Shown here: positions 20,791-21,058 of the stretch, piece by piece
Layout: every line of letters begins with the position of its first letter
How positions within the stretch are numbered: position 1 is the first letter of the stretch
NCBI GenBank assembly: GCA_023448955.1
Contig: JAEXJU010000057.1
Coordinates: forward strand, 1 to 21,058
DNA length: 21,058 nucleotides
Source of the DNA: Bacteroidota bacterium
GTDB lineage: Bacteria > Bacteroidota > Bacteroidia > Flavobacteriales > Weeksellaceae
Direction of reading: 5' to 3'
The notes under the pieces: generated by a model
Told to the model about the DNA's origin: nothing
Seen by the model: only the letters and a program-made list of their open reading frames with translations
Databases searched by the model: none
Translations under genes and position numbers: made by a program

Positions 20791-20793
20791 ATT

Positions 20794-21058
20794 ATGAACC
20801 AAGCATATATAATAGACGGCATCCGAACGCCAATTGGAAAACTGAAAGGAAGTTTATCTTCTGTTCGTCCCGATGATATGGCGGCTTTTGTCATCAAAAA
20901 ACTATTAGAGAGAAATCCAAACATCGACCAAAGCAAAATCTATGATGTTGTTTTAGGCTGTGCCAATCAAGCTGGCGAAGACAACCGGAACATTGCGAGA
21001 ATGGCAGCTTTACTTTCCGGGTTGGATTATCACGTTCCCGGCGAAACAGTTAATAGAC
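20794..21058 (+). CDS. paaJ: acetyl-CoA acyltransferase (thiolase), PaaJ type, 3' end outside window
   Basis: Begins at the ATG at 20794 and runs off the end of the window; 88 codons are visible. The N-terminus MNQAYIIDGIRTPIGKLKGS, then VRPDDMAAFVIKKLLER, DVVLGCANQAGEDNRNIARMAALLSGL and VPGETVNR, is that of 3-oxoadipyl-CoA/acetyl-CoA thiolases (PaaJ/PcaF group). The active-site Cys would come a few codons after the window end, so it cannot be checked. The position 84 bp after the paaH-type gene supports cleavage of 3-oxoadipyl-CoA to succinyl-CoA and acetyl-CoA. The thiolase call is firm; the exact substrate is by context. Confidence 0.88.
   Translation, partial: MNQAYIIDGIRTPIGKLKGSLSSVRPDDMAAFVIKKLLERNPNIDQSKIYDVVLGCANQAGEDNRNIARMAALLSGLDYHVPGETVNR

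Noticed and set aside
20727..20936. Minus-strand frame across the thiolase start
   Set aside because: The plus strand codes a clear thiolase N-terminus from 20794; the minus frame is partly made of low-complexity repeat.

Overview
The window looks like chromosomal DNA of a low-GC member of the Bacteroidota, most likely a flavobacterium of the Chryseobacterium/Epilithonimonas type. This is an inference from two type IX secretion (T9SS) sorting tails, AT-rich leaders without Shine-Dalgarno boxes, several TAnnTTTG (-7) promoter boxes, and many short dispersed palindromic repeats. I see no tRNA, rRNA, CRISPR array, transposase or phage module.

Region 1 (1-3900, cell-surface proteins): the 3' part of a DUF4407 membrane protein; a secreted tail-collar-domain protein followed 6 bp later by a T9SS cargo protein; a small convergent secreted protein; and a second T9SS protein. 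Two strong hairpins at 2345-2368 and 3851-3884 sit between convergent genes and can end transcription from both sides.

Region 2 (3900-11770, minus strand, mostly housekeeping): in transcription order, a beta-helix lipoprotein and a MazG-type pyrophosphohydrolase (stop and start overlap); aroA and an SDR oxidoreductase (1 nt apart); a GIY-YIG protein and a BamA/TamA-like outer-membrane protein; and guaB. The gaps hold REP-like inverted repeats, and one repeat arm has become the C-terminal tail of the GIY-YIG protein.

Region 3 (11850-21058, plus strand, phenylacetate catabolism): a fused alpha/beta E1 subunit of a 2-oxoacid dehydrogenase, a TetR-family regulator, paaE, paaA, paaB, paaC, paaD (phenylacetyl-CoA epoxidase and its reductase), a PaaH-type 3-hydroxyacyl-CoA dehydrogenase, and the first 88 codons of a PaaJ-type thiolase cut by the window end. 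PaaABCDE epoxidises the ring of phenylacetyl-CoA; PaaH and PaaJ act in the later beta-oxidation-like steps. Ligase, PaaG, PaaZ and PaaF are not in the window. A palindrome of the CTAAC-N4-GTTAG type lies on the -33 element of the E1 promoter and is the obvious candidate operator for the TetR protein.

The most striking feature of region 3 is structural. The genes are not packed tightly as in the E. coli operon: all eight junctions hold repeats, mostly palindromic and of several unrelated families. Two REP-like elements flank the regulator gene in direct orientation, paaE and paaA carry homologous leaders of about 75 bp, and the last 23 bp of paaE are duplicated around a 49-bp insert. The window has no single new enzyme system that I can prove. 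The best leads are the E1/TetR/paa linkage with its promoter-overlapping operator, and the repeat families filling the cluster.
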